Origin: Parvibaculum sp040390855
GTDB lineage: Bacteria > Pseudomonadota > Alphaproteobacteria > Parvibaculales > Parvibaculaceae
Assembly: GCA_040390855.1 (NCBI GenBank)
Contig: JAZJXO010000025.1
Location: 41,347-105,346 of the forward strand
Direction of reading: 5' to 3'
DNA length: 64,000 nt
Shown piece after piece: positions 56,045 to 63,995 of the stretch. The notes below the pieces were generated by a model. The model was not told the origin of the DNA, made no database searches, and saw only the letters and a program-made list of their open reading frames with translations. Both the position numbers and the translations under genes were made by a program. Numbering within the stretch: position 1 is the first letter of the stretch; every line of letters starts with the position of its first letter.

Positions 56045-56848
56045 TCAGAACGCGACCTTCAGACCGACCTGGCCGGTGATGAAGTCTTCTTCCAGATTAC
56101 CGGGCAGTGCGCCACTGTCGGTCGTGTAGCCGATAATGTCGAAGTTCATCGACCATGCGCCGAAGTCTGGCGAGATGAAGTTCAACGGAACTCCGAGCGA
56201 GACGCCGCCTGACGTGTAGGCATACCCGTCTTCAGCGCCGAAATCGTCGGTAAAGAAAGCGACCGTCAAGGGGACCGTCAAAGTGACGCCATCGTCACCG
56301 AGCGGAAACGTATGGCCGATGCTGCCGAGAATAACAGCGCCGAGGCCCTGAGCGCCATTAGCGGAAGTACGTTCGTGATAGGTGATTTTGGGCGACAGCG
56401 AGAAGGGCGAGAAGCCTGAATCGTCAAGAGCGATCGAACCTTCAACGCTTTCTTCCGTGTCGCTGGCATAGTTCCACGAGCCATAGGCCGCACCGACTGT
56501 CACGATGCCGAATTTGTAGCTACCGCCGATGTTCAGATCAATTTCCTGCAAGCTGCCACCGATGGCGCTCGGGACGTTCTTGTTGTTGTCCGTCCAGACG
56601 TTGAGGAAAATCTGCGAGGCTTCCGTCGGCGCAATATAGAGATCGCCATAGACGAAGGTCGTGGAGTTGTTGCCGTAGAAATCATTGCCGCCACCCCAGA
56701 CGTCCGCGCCGTAAGACACAAAATGCGAGTTGTAGCTAATGCCCATATCAGCCGAGACCCTGTCAGCGGCAAAAGCCCCGACGCTTGTCGAAAGGAGTGC
56801 GGCAAAGGCTGTCGCGGCGAAAAGATTGGTCTTAATAAATCCGGTCAT
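56045..56848 (-). CDS. Putative outer-membrane beta-barrel protein (TorF-like)
   Basis: Exported protein of 267 residues. A signal peptide ends at GAFA (about residue 27). The rest alternates polar and hydrophobic residues in strands, is rich in Gly, Ser, Asp and aromatics, and ends with Phe, as outer-membrane barrels do. The start of the mature part (VSADMGISYNSHFVSYGADV) resembles TorF-type putative porins. It precedes urtA by 45 nt on the same strand with a sigma-54-like element upstream, so it is probably the first gene of the urea operon and may let urea through the outer membrane; that function is inference. Confidence 0.75.
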   Translation of the reverse strand: MTGFIKTNLFAATAFAALLSTSVGAFAADRVSADMGISYNSHFVSYGADVWGGGNDFYGNNSTTFVYGDLYIAPTEASQIFLNVWTDNNKNVPSAIGGSLQEIDLNIGGSYKFGIVTVGAAYGSWNYASDTEESVEGSIALDDSGFSPFSLSPKITYHERTSANGAQGLGAVILGSIGHTFPLGDDGVTLTVPLTVAFFTDDFGAEDGYAYTSGGVSLGVPLNFISPDFGAWSMNFDIIGYTTDSGALPGNLEEDFITGQVGLKVAF

Positions 56849-56869
56849 TAAAGCCCCCGTGTTGTACTG

Positions 56870-56884
56870 GCAGGGGCCGTGCCC
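56870..56884 (-). promoter_or_regulatory. Sigma-54-like promoter for the barrel-urt-ure operon
   Basis: On the minus strand GGGCAC-GGCCC-CTGC matches the -24/-12 consensus TGGCAC-N5-TTGC at all but two positions, with GG and GC correctly spaced. The transcript would start about 11 nt before the barrel gene's ATG, leaving room for the GGGGG ribosome site at 5 nt. Nitrogen-controlled sigma-54 transcription is common for urea uptake genes. The match was found by eye only. Confidence 0.5.
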
Positions 56885-56935
56885 GACACCCCTGCCTAAA
56901 GAAACAAATCGTTAACAAAGGGGACGCTCGCCGAT

Positions 56936-56999
56936 TATGGTGCGATGCAACCATACGCGATTTGACGTATGCCAATGCGTCATTCGCGAACATGACGCA
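56936..56999. promoter_or_regulatory. Block of three inverted repeats in the divergent urt/sensor-kinase region
   Basis: Three dyads, each with an 8-nt spacer: TATGGT/ACCATA (56936-56955), CATACG/CGTATG (56952-56971, overlapping the first) and TGCGTCAT/ATGACGCA (56976-56999). All arms are perfect. They lie between the barrel-urt operon (minus) and the NCS1-kinase gene (plus), where operators for a dimeric regulator such as the adjacent LuxR-type response regulator would be expected. No known consensus is matched. Confidence 0.65.
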
Positions 57000-57054
57000 G
57001 GGTCAATTCCGGCAAGCCATTGATTCATCGAGTGAAAACAGCGTGATGTGAAAT

Positions 57055-57071
57055 TGCAACAGTTAGGTGTC
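57055..57071. promoter_or_regulatory. NtrC-like half-matching site
   Basis: TGCAAC-AGTTA-GGTGTC resembles the NtrC consensus TGCACC-N5-GGTGCA at nine of twelve positions. It lies about 185 bp upstream of the sigma-54-like promoter, within the usual range for an enhancer. Weak evidence on its own. Confidence 0.3.
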
Positions 57072-57125
57072 ATTTTCATTTCAACTATGGGCGACCCATC
57101 ATTTCTTGTGCGTTGCAAAATGACA
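57068..57125 (+). other. Nested inverted repeats just upstream of the NCS1-kinase gene
   Basis: TGTCATTTT (57068-57076) is perfectly complementary to AAAATGACA (57117-57125). Between them ATGGG (57087-57091) pairs with CCCAT (57095-57099) around CGA. The outer arms end 33 nt before the ATG. It could be an RNA structure in the leader or a pair of protein-binding half sites. Confidence 0.5.
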
Positions 57126-57158
57126 TGAGTAAGCTACTGACAAAGGGTCAGGGGCGAC

Positions 57159-60100
57159 ATGAGCGTAGGTCAGCAATCCATTCTGCGTGAAAGGCGGCAA
57201 TATAATCAGTGGGTCGCCAATGAAACGATGGAGGATTATGCCCTTCGTTTCACCGCCACAAAGGCGCGCAAATGGTCGACCGGCTGGGTCGCCAATACCG
57301 CGCTCGGCACCGTCTCTTTCCTTGTCCTCGAAGCCGTCGGCGCAACCATCACACTGAGCTACGGCTTCACCAATGCTGCCGCCGCTATCCTTGTCGTCGG
57401 CGCCATCATCTTCGCACTCGGCCTGCCGGTCAGCTATTACGCGGCAAAATACGGCGTGGACATCGACCTCCTCACGCGCGGCGCCGGCTTTGGCTATATC
57501 GGCTCCACCATCACGTCTCTCATCTACGCATCATTCACATTCATCTTCTTCGCACTCGAAGCCGCCATCATGGCGCGCGCCCTGGAGCTTTGTATCGGAC
57601 TGCCGCTTTGGCTCGGCTATCTCGTCAGCGCACTCATGGTCATTCCTCTTGTCACTTACGGCTTTTCATTCCTCAGCCGCTTCCAAATATGGACGCAATT
57701 CCTCTGGCTCGCACTCCAGCTCGCCACCCTTGCCTATATCGGCACGCATGGCATTGATGTCTTTCAACAATGGACGAGCTTCACAGGCAGCGCGGGCGAG
57801 GCCGGTGGCCATTTCAACATCATGCTGTTTGGCGCGGCAGCCTCTGTCGTCTTTGCCCTCGTGCCGCAAAATGCCGAGCAGGTCGATTATCTCCGTTTTC
57901 TGCCGCGCCAACGCAAAGGTCGTCGTTTCCAATGGTGGGCGGCGCTGATCTGCGCGGGCCCCGGATGGATTGTCCCCGGCATCATCAAAATGCTCGCCGG
58001 TTCTTTTCTCGTTGTGCTGTTGCTCGATACAGGCCTCACCGCGCATGACGCGGCACAGCCTGCGCAAATGTATCTCTTCGTCTTTCAGCGTCTCTTCCAG
58101 AATCCTGATGTTGCACTCGCCGTCCTCGGCATTTTCGTTGTTGTGTCCCAACTCAAAATCAACGTCACCAATGCCTATGCGGGCTCGCTCGCCTGGTCGA
58201 ATTTCTTTTCGCGCCTCACACGCAATCACCCCGGCCGCGTCGTCTGGGTACTCTTCAATGTGATGCTCGCATTGCTATTGATGGAACTCGGCATTTACGA
58301 AACGCTGGAGCGCACGCTGGGCCTCTATTCAAACATTCCCGTTGCCTGGATGGCCGCAATCGCCGCCGACCTCACGATCAACAAATCACTGGGCCTCTCG
58401 CCGCGCCACATCGAATTCAAACGCGCCTATCTCTATGACATCAATCCAGTAGGCGTCGGCAGCATGTTGCTCGCTTCCGCCGCCGCGATCTTCACCTATG
58501 CCGGAACCTTCGGTCACGAATATCACGGTCTTGCACCCTTCGTGGCGCTCACCGTCGCTTTCATCACCGCGCCGCTCATCGCATGGGCCACCAAAGGCCG
58601 CTATTACATTGCACGGCCACAACCCAAGCGCGACGCGAACACGCCTGCCGAAATTCAGTGCTGCATCTGTGAACATCATTTCGAACCGGAAGACGTCGCC
58701 GATTGCCCCTTTTATTCCGGCCCTATCTGCTCTCTCTGCTGCGCGCTCGACGTGCGTTGCTCCGATCTCTGCCGCGAAGGTGCGCGCTTCTCCGAACAAT
58801 GGAAAGCGCTCATAGCACTCGCCCTGCCCTCTTTCGTCAAACGCCATCTCGACGGTCAACTCGCCAAATATCTCGGTCTCGTCTTCCTCTGCTCATGCGT
58901 CACCGCCATGCTCCTCGGCACACTCTATGTGCAAATGGCAAGTACCACCGTACTTGTCGATCCCGTCGTCGCCGACACATTATTCAATGTCTTTTTTGTT
59001 CTCGTCGTCGTTATCGCCATTGTCGTCTGGCCCTTTCTGCTCGCCAACGAAAGCAGCCGGGCCGCCCGCGCCGAAACACGCCACCAGACCAATATGCTCA
59101 TGCAGGAAATCGAAGCACATCAGCGCACGGATTTGGAGCTGCAAAAAGCCAAAGAGACCGCCGACGCGGGCAGTCTCGCCAAGAGCAAATATATTCAGGG
59201 CATCAGCCACGAGTTGCGCACACCGTTAAATGCCGTGCTCGGTTATTCACAACTCCTCGAAGCCAACAACGCCGTCGCTCCGCATTTCAAACACAGCGTC
59301 CGCGTCATCCGCCGCAGCGCCGATCATCTCTCAAGCCTTGTTGATGGGCTCCTCGACATCTCGATGATCGAAGCAGGCCGGTTGCAAATCTATCGCGACG
59401 AAGTACGCCTGTCGGAATTCCTTGACCAGATCACCGACATGTTCACGCTGCAGGCCAAAGAGCGCGGTCTCGCCTTCCGCTTCATCGCGCCACCTTATCT
59501 GCCGGACCATGTCTATACCGACGCAAAACGCCTGAGCCAGATCCTCATCAACCTGCTGCAAAACGCGATCCGTAGTACCGAGAAAGGTCATGTCACACTG
59601 CGCATGTCCTATTCCAGTCAAGTCGCGCGCTTCGACATTGAAGACACAGGCATCGGTATCTCGCCTGACGACATTGAGCGTATATTCCGCCCCTTCGAAC
59701 GCATCGAAACACCCGTCCACCCCGCCAAACGCGGCACTGGCCTCGGCCTCACCATCACACGGCTTCTCACCGAAGCCATGGGTGGCGAGATCACGGTGAA
59801 AAGCACTCCCGGCGAAGGCAGTTGCTTCAGCGTCCGCCTCATGCTCGCCGAAGTATCAGGCCTCAAAAACCCGCGCATCAGCACCGCGCTCGCACAACCT
59901 GCAGTCGGCTACAAAGGCGCACAGAGACGCATTCTTGTTGTTGACGACGACCCCGACCACATCGCCTTCGTCCGCGATGCATTGACCCTGCTCGGCTTTG
60001 ATGTTGCGGTCGCAGCAAGCGGTTATGAATGCCTCAACGAAGCCGCACGTCATTTTCCCGACGCCGTTCTGCTCGACATCTCCATGCCCGGCATGGATGG

Positions 60101-60572
60101 CTGGGAAACGGCGCGGGCATTGCGCGCTATGAGCCCTCGCCGCATCCCCATCGTCATCATCTCTGCCGACCCGCGCCACGAAACGCAACGCGCAATCTCG
60201 GCGGATGACCACGACGCCTATCTGATGAAGCCGCTCCGCCTCTCCGTACTGCATGACACCTTGAAATCATTGATGGACGTCGAATGGATCGAAGCAATTA
60301 TCGACCACCCGACGCCCATCACCGACATTCTCGACACACTGAGCCGGGAGAAAATTCCGTCGCCACATTATCTCGAATCCCTTAAACACATGGGCGAAAT
60401 CGGCCATATACGCGGCATCCTCTCGAAACTCGATGAAATCGCCAAGGCCGAACCTGACACCCACGCGACTGTAAGTTCGCTGCGTCGTTTCGCCGAGGAT
60501 TGCGATCTTGACACCTTCAACACTCTTATCGAGGCCATGGAACGTCACGGGCAACAGCGCCATGAAGCCTGA
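57159..60572 (+). CDS. NCS1-permease-like hybrid sensor histidine kinase with receiver domain
   Basis: A 1,137-residue fusion. Residues about 15-480 are a 12-helix permease of the NCS1 (purine/allantoin/cytosine) type (TNAAAAILVVGAIIFALGLP). Residues 501-538 are a Cys-rich module with nine Cys. Two further TM helices (about 570-640) and a coiled coil follow. The kinase core has H684 in GISHELRTPLNAVLG, the N-box LINLLQNAIRS, DTGIGIS and GTGLGL. A receiver domain with phospho-acceptor Asp973 (VLLDISMPGMDG) follows, then a ~90-residue helical tail. It probably senses a transported nitrogen compound and phosphorylates itself and the next gene's product. It is divergent from the urea operon. Confidence 0.9.
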   Translation: MSVGQQSILRERRQYNQWVANETMEDYALRFTATKARKWSTGWVANTALGTVSFLVLEAVGATITLSYGFTNAAAAILVVGAIIFALGLPVSYYAAKYGVDIDLLTRGAGFGYIGSTITSLIYASFTFIFFALEAAIMARALELCIGLPLWLGYLVSALMVIPLVTYGFSFLSRFQIWTQFLWLALQLATLAYIGTHGIDVFQQWTSFTGSAGEAGGHFNIMLFGAAASVVFALVPQNAEQVDYLRFLPRQRKGRRFQWWAALICAGPGWIVPGIIKMLAGSFLVVLLLDTGLTAHDAAQPAQMYLFVFQRLFQNPDVALAVLGIFVVVSQLKINVTNAYAGSLAWSNFFSRLTRNHPGRVVWVLFNVMLALLLMELGIYETLERTLGLYSNIPVAWMAAIAADLTINKSLGLSPRHIEFKRAYLYDINPVGVGSMLLASAAAIFTYAGTFGHEYHGLAPFVALTVAFITAPLIAWATKGRYYIARPQPKRDANTPAEIQCCICEHHFEPEDVADCPFYSGPICSLCCALDVRCSDLCREGARFSEQWKALIALALPSFVKRHLDGQLAKYLGLVFLCSCVTAMLLGTLYVQMASTTVLVDPVVADTLFNVFFVLVVVIAIVVWPFLLANESSRAARAETRHQTNMLMQEIEAHQRTDLELQKAKETADAGSLAKSKYIQGISHELRTPLNAVLGYSQLLEANNAVAPHFKHSVRVIRRSADHLSSLVDGLLDISMIEAGRLQIYRDEVRLSEFLDQITDMFTLQAKERGLAFRFIAPPYLPDHVYTDAKRLSQILINLLQNAIRSTEKGHVTLRMSYSSQVARFDIEDTGIGISPDDIERIFRPFERIETPVHPAKRGTGLGLTITRLLTEAMGGEITVKSTPGEGSCFSVRLMLAEVSGLKNPRISTALAQPAVGYKGAQRRILVVDDDPDHIAFVRDALTLLGFDVAVAASGYECLNEAARHFPDAVLLDISMPGMDGWETARALRAMSPRRIPIVIISADPRHETQRAISADDHDAYLMKPLRLSVLHDTLKSLMDVEWIEAIIDHPTPITDILDTLSREKIPSPHYLESLKHMGEIGHIRGILSKLDEIAKAEPDTHATVSSLRRFAEDCDLDTFNTLIEAMERHGQQRHEA

Positions 60573-61479
60573 GCCCCTCGCCCAGTCTGTTGCGCAACCC
60601 ATCGTCCTCGCTGTAGACGATGCACCGGAAATTCTGAGCCTCCTTACCGACATTCTCGAAAATGCGGGCATGACGGCGCTCATATCACGCAGCGGTGAAA
60701 ATGCGCTGGCGCTCGTAAGCCGCGTGACGCCCGACCTCATTCTCATGGATGCCGGTATGCCCGATATGGACGGGTTTGAAACCTGCCGCCGCATCAAAAG
60801 CGAAGCGGGCCTTGCCCATATCCCCGTGATCTTTATGACCGGCCTCACCGACACGGAGCATGTCGTCAAAGGCTTTGAAGCCGGTGGCGTCGACTATATC
60901 GCCAAGCCCGTGAAGCCCGACGAACTTCTCGCCCGCATCCGTGTTCATCTGATGAACTCCCGCCTTGTCCAAAGCGCACTCAATGCGCTCGACCTCACCG
61001 GCGTGCCGCTTATGGCAGTGAACAGCGCGGGAAAAATTCTCTGGATGACACCGACAAGCGAAAAATTTTTCGATGGAACAGGCACACGCCTCAACGCTGA
61101 GACAATCGCCGCCCCACTCGCCGAAATTCTCAGTACCAAAGCGAGCAAATATCCACTCCGCATCTGCGGTGACGACACGATATTCGCCTCCTATATCGGC
61201 ACTTCGCGCGCCGACGAATTTCTGATCCGTCTGCGCGGAGGGACCGCAGCGAGCGAAGAAGACATATTGCGCAAGCATCTCGCTCTCACCGCCCGCGAGG
61301 CGGAAGTGCTGCTCTGGATCACGCAGGGCAAATCAAACCGCGACGTCGCCGAGATATTGAATTTCTCCCCACGTACCGTGAACAAACATCTGGAACAAAT
61401 TTTCCAAAAGCTCAATGTCGAAAACCGCACCGCTGCCGCCATGCTTGCTGTGCAGGTTCTGACCAAAACCCAAAGCTGA
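60562..61479 (+). CDS. LuxR-family response regulator with receiver and PAS-like linker
   Basis: DNA-binding regulator of about 305 residues. The receiver (about 12-130) has the acidic pair VDDAPE, phospho-acceptor Asp in LILMDAGMPDMDG, Thr in FMTGL and Lys in AKPVKPDE. A middle segment (about 145-215, VPLMAVNSAGKILWMT) looks PAS-like. The C-terminal LuxR/NarL helix-turn-helix (about 235-300) contains LTAREAEVLLWITQGKSNRDVAE and LNFSPRTVNKHLEQIFQKL. The ATG at 60562 overlaps the kinase gene by 11 nt, so the two are translationally coupled partners. Likely target: the divergent urea operon and itself. Confidence 0.9.
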   Translation: MKPEPLAQSVAQPIVLAVDDAPEILSLLTDILENAGMTALISRSGENALALVSRVTPDLILMDAGMPDMDGFETCRRIKSEAGLAHIPVIFMTGLTDTEHVVKGFEAGGVDYIAKPVKPDELLARIRVHLMNSRLVQSALNALDLTGVPLMAVNSAGKILWMTPTSEKFFDGTGTRLNAETIAAPLAEILSTKASKYPLRICGDDTIFASYIGTSRADEFLIRLRGGTAASEEDILRKHLALTAREAEVLLWITQGKSNRDVAEILNFSPRTVNKHLEQIFQKLNVENRTAAAMLAVQVLTKTQS

Positions 61480-61482
61480 AAA

Positions 61483-61511
61483 AACCGCCGCGCGAGGCAC
61501 ACGCGGCGGTT
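61483..61511 (-). terminator. Intrinsic terminator downstream of the acyl-CoA dehydrogenase gene
   Basis: AACCGCCGCG pairs with CGCGGCGGTT over 10 bp around a 9-nt loop. On the minus strand it is followed by six T's, so it terminates the dehydrogenase gene ending at 61535. It may also slow transcription from the response regulator gene ending at 61479. Confidence 0.88.
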
Positions 61512-61534
61512 CATGCCATCAGATCAATGCAATC

Positions 61535-62782
61535 TTACCAGAGATCATATTTCTGGATTTCAGCGCGACCCACAACCATGTGATGCACTTCATCTGGACC
61601 ATCGGCAAAGCGCAGATGGCGCATGTCGGTATACATGCCTGCAAGCGGCGTCCATTGCGAGACACCGGCTGCACCATGCATCTGGATCGCCTGATCGATG
61701 ATGAGACAAACCTTTTCCGGCACCATGGCTTTCACAGCACTGACATAGACGCGGGCTTCTTTATTGCCGAGCACGTCCATCGCCTTCGCAGCCTGAAGCA
61801 CAGCCAGACGCATCGCGTTGATCTCGATACGCGCGCGCGAGATCACTTCCATGTTCTTACCGAGCTTGGCAATGGGCTTGCCAAAGGCTTCGCGCGTTGC
61901 GGCCCGCTTCACCATCAATTCCAGCGCCACCTCCGCCTTGCCGATCGAGCGCATACAATGATGGATACGGCCAGGTCCGAGACGGACCTGCGAGATTTCA
62001 AAGCCGCGACCTTCGCCCAGCAATATATTCTCTTTGGGTACACGCACATTGTTGAAGCGGATATGCATATGACCATGCGGCGCATGGTCTTTGCCGAACA
62101 CCTGCATACCTTCGAGAATTTCGACGCCAGGTGTGTCGGTCAGCACGAGGATCTGTGACTGCTGCTTGCTCGGCGGGGCATCGGGGCTTGTGCGCACCAT
62201 GACAATCATAATCTTGCAGCGCGGATCGCCCGCACCTGAGATATAAAACTTCTCGCCGTTGATAACCCATTCATCGCCGTCAAGCACCGCGCTCGTGCGC
62301 ACATTCTTGGCGTCCGAGCTTGGTACATCCGGCTCTGTCATCGCATAGGCCGAGCGGATGTCACCGTTAAGCAAAGGTTCAAGCCACTGCTTCTTCTGCT
62401 TTTCTGTGCCGACGCGCTCTAGCACTTCCATATTGCCCGTGTCCGGCGCAGAGCAATTCAAAGATTCCGAAGCGAGCGGCGACTTACCGAGTTCAACTGC
62501 GATATAGGCATAATCGAGATTGGTGAGACCAGAACCGAATTCCGAATCCGGCAGGAAAAAGTTCCAAAGGCCTGAATCCTTGGCCTTCTGCTTCGCGCCA
62601 TTGATCAACTCAAGCTGACGGGGATGCCAGCTCCAGCGATCCGTCTTCTGCTCGTTCAATCTGTAGTATTCTTCGGTAATCGGCGCGACGTTTTCTTTGA
62701 TATGTTTCTGCACCGCTGCCATCAACGGCTTAGCCTCATCCGACATGGCGAGATTAAACAGGTCCGCATTCAGGTCTGACAT
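61535..62782 (-). CDS. Acyl-CoA dehydrogenase (ACAD10/11-like)
   Basis: FAD enzyme of 415 residues that introduces a trans-2 double bond into acyl-CoA. The central YAMTEPDVPSSDAKNVRTSA and FYISGAGDPRCKIMIVMVRT segments form the FAD/acyl-CoA cleft. The C-terminal QMHGAAGVSQWTPLAGMYTDMRHLRFADGPDEVH is typical of the ACAD10/11 group. The start is ATG 62782 with AGGGAG 4 nt upstream; the open frame extends to 62848 without support. Chain-length preference cannot be read from sequence. Confidence 0.92.
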   Translation of the reverse strand: MSDLNADLFNLAMSDEAKPLMAAVQKHIKENVAPITEEYYRLNEQKTDRWSWHPRQLELINGAKQKAKDSGLWNFFLPDSEFGSGLTNLDYAYIAVELGKSPLASESLNCSAPDTGNMEVLERVGTEKQKKQWLEPLLNGDIRSAYAMTEPDVPSSDAKNVRTSAVLDGDEWVINGEKFYISGAGDPRCKIMIVMVRTSPDAPPSKQQSQILVLTDTPGVEILEGMQVFGKDHAPHGHMHIRFNNVRVPKENILLGEGRGFEISQVRLGPGRIHHCMRSIGKAEVALELMVKRAATREAFGKPIAKLGKNMEVISRARIEINAMRLAVLQAAKAMDVLGNKEARVYVSAVKAMVPEKVCLIIDQAIQMHGAAGVSQWTPLAGMYTDMRHLRFADGPDEVHHMVVGRAEIQKYDLW

Positions 62783-63050
62783 AGCGCTCCCTAACATTGT
62801 TGCTTTTGTTCTGATTGACGCAAGGTAATACCTCGGCACCGAAAACAAAAGCGCACTTAATTGGAAACAGGTGCCCTAAGGGAAACCCCTTCAAGCCTGT
62901 CGATTCCTCACTGGAAATTGCTACAGTATTGCCAGCTTGGGATGGCGAAATGAGGAACTTCACCACAAATAATATACTCATGATCACAGGCGCAGGCGGC
63001 GTCTACATTCTTTAAAAAACAAACCAAAAAACTAAAAAGGGAGACAAACA

Positions 63051-63836
63051 ATGCTAATCGACAAAACCACATCCGCTGTCGTCACGGGCGGCGCATCCGG
63101 CCTCGGTCGTGCCAGCGCCGCAGCACTCGTCGGCGCTGGAGTCAAAGTAGCAATTTTCGACATCAATGAAGAGAAGGGCACGGAAGCCGCCAAAGAAATC
63201 GGCGCTCTCTTCTGCAAAGTAGACATTACCGACGAAGACAGCGTGATTGCGGGCCTCGACAAAGCACGCAAAGCGCACGGTCAGGAACGCATTCTCGTCC
63301 ATTGCGCCCAGATTTCGCGCGGTCGCATGAAAACAGTGGGCCGCGACAAAGAAAACGGCGGCTTCATCCGCTACCCGACAGACCTCTATGAATTTTCGAT
63401 CAAAGGCATTCTCGTCGCATCCTATCGCATGGCCTCGCTCTGCGCACTGGGCATGGCCTCGCTCGAACCACTGGAAGACGGCGAGCGCGGCGTGATCACA
63501 CTCACCTCGTCTGCTGCGGCCCAGGACGCGCAGGTCGGACAGATCGGTTATGGCTCCGGCAAAGCAGGCGTCAACGGCCTCGTGCTCCCGATGGCACGCG
63601 ACCTGATGGACCTCGGCATCCGCGTCAACTCGATCATGCCCGGCATCTTCGCCACACCGCCCATGCTCGGCGCATCACCGAAAGTGCTGCAGGGCCTCGC
63701 GGCTTCCGTGCCCTTCCCCAAGCGCCTCGGGCGTCCGGACGAATTCGGCAGTTTCGTGCTGGAGCTAGTGCGCAACAGCTATTTCAACGGTCAGGCCATC
63801 CGGCTCGACGGCGCCATCCGCATGGCCCCGCGCTGA
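63051..63836 (+). CDS. Short-chain dehydrogenase/reductase, 3-hydroxyacyl-CoA dehydrogenase type 2-like
   Basis: NAD(P)-dependent oxidoreductase of 261 residues with the cofactor motif VVTGGASGLGRAS, DINEE after beta-2 (Asp suggests NAD+), catalytic Ser in LTSSAAAQDA and Tyr/Lys in GYGSGKAG. It resembles the HSD10 type, which oxidises 3-hydroxyacyl-CoA. The usual NNAG element is replaced by HCAQ (LVHCAQISRG), an odd change in a conserved loop. GGGAG lies 7 nt before the ATG. It is divergent from the acyl-CoA dehydrogenase gene, so both may serve fatty-acid breakdown. Confidence 0.9.
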   Translation: MLIDKTTSAVVTGGASGLGRASAAALVGAGVKVAIFDINEEKGTEAAKEIGALFCKVDITDEDSVIAGLDKARKAHGQERILVHCAQISRGRMKTVGRDKENGGFIRYPTDLYEFSIKGILVASYRMASLCALGMASLEPLEDGERGVITLTSSAAAQDAQVGQIGYGSGKAGVNGLVLPMARDLMDLGIRVNSIMPGIFATPPMLGASPKVLQGLAASVPFPKRLGRPDEFGSFVLELVRNSYFNGQAIRLDGAIRMAPR

Positions 63837-63846
63837 GCGAACAAGC

Positions 63847-63891
63847 AAACGCGACAAAAGTGGTCGACCACATCACCGCTTTGTCGCGTTT
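63847..63891 (+). terminator. Large hairpin after the short-chain dehydrogenase gene
   Basis: AAACGCGACAAA (63847-63858) pairs perfectly with TTTGTCGCGTTT (63880-63891) over 12 bp, enclosing a small inner dyad GTGGTCGACCAC. It lies 10 nt after the stop codon. The 3' flank ends in TTTCACTTT, so termination on the plus strand is likely. Confidence 0.75.
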
Positions 63892-63989
63892 CACTTTGCC
63901 GACAATGCATTGACAGAAAATATATCCCGTCAGGGCCTATGGCAATGTCCGGCGTCAGCGCCTATGGCGCAGATTTGAGGTTGTAGCTT

Positions 63990-63995
63990 AAGGAG
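63990..63995 (+). promoter_or_regulatory. Ribosome-binding site of a gene beyond the window
   Basis: AAGGAG is a perfect Shine-Dalgarno sequence 5 nt from the right edge. A start codon on the plus strand would fall at or just past position 64001, so a gene probably begins immediately outside. Confidence 0.6.

Noticed and set aside
56866..56880. Sigma-54 element read on the plus strand (TGGCAGGGGCCGTGC)
   Set aside because: Same bases as the minus-strand element but almost 280 bp from the plus-strand gene; the minus-strand reading fits the adjacent gene better.
62950..63015. Short plus-strand frame MRNFTTNNILMITGAGGVYIL
   Set aside because: Resembles the start of a short-chain dehydrogenase by chance, has no good ribosome site and stops before the real gene at 63051.
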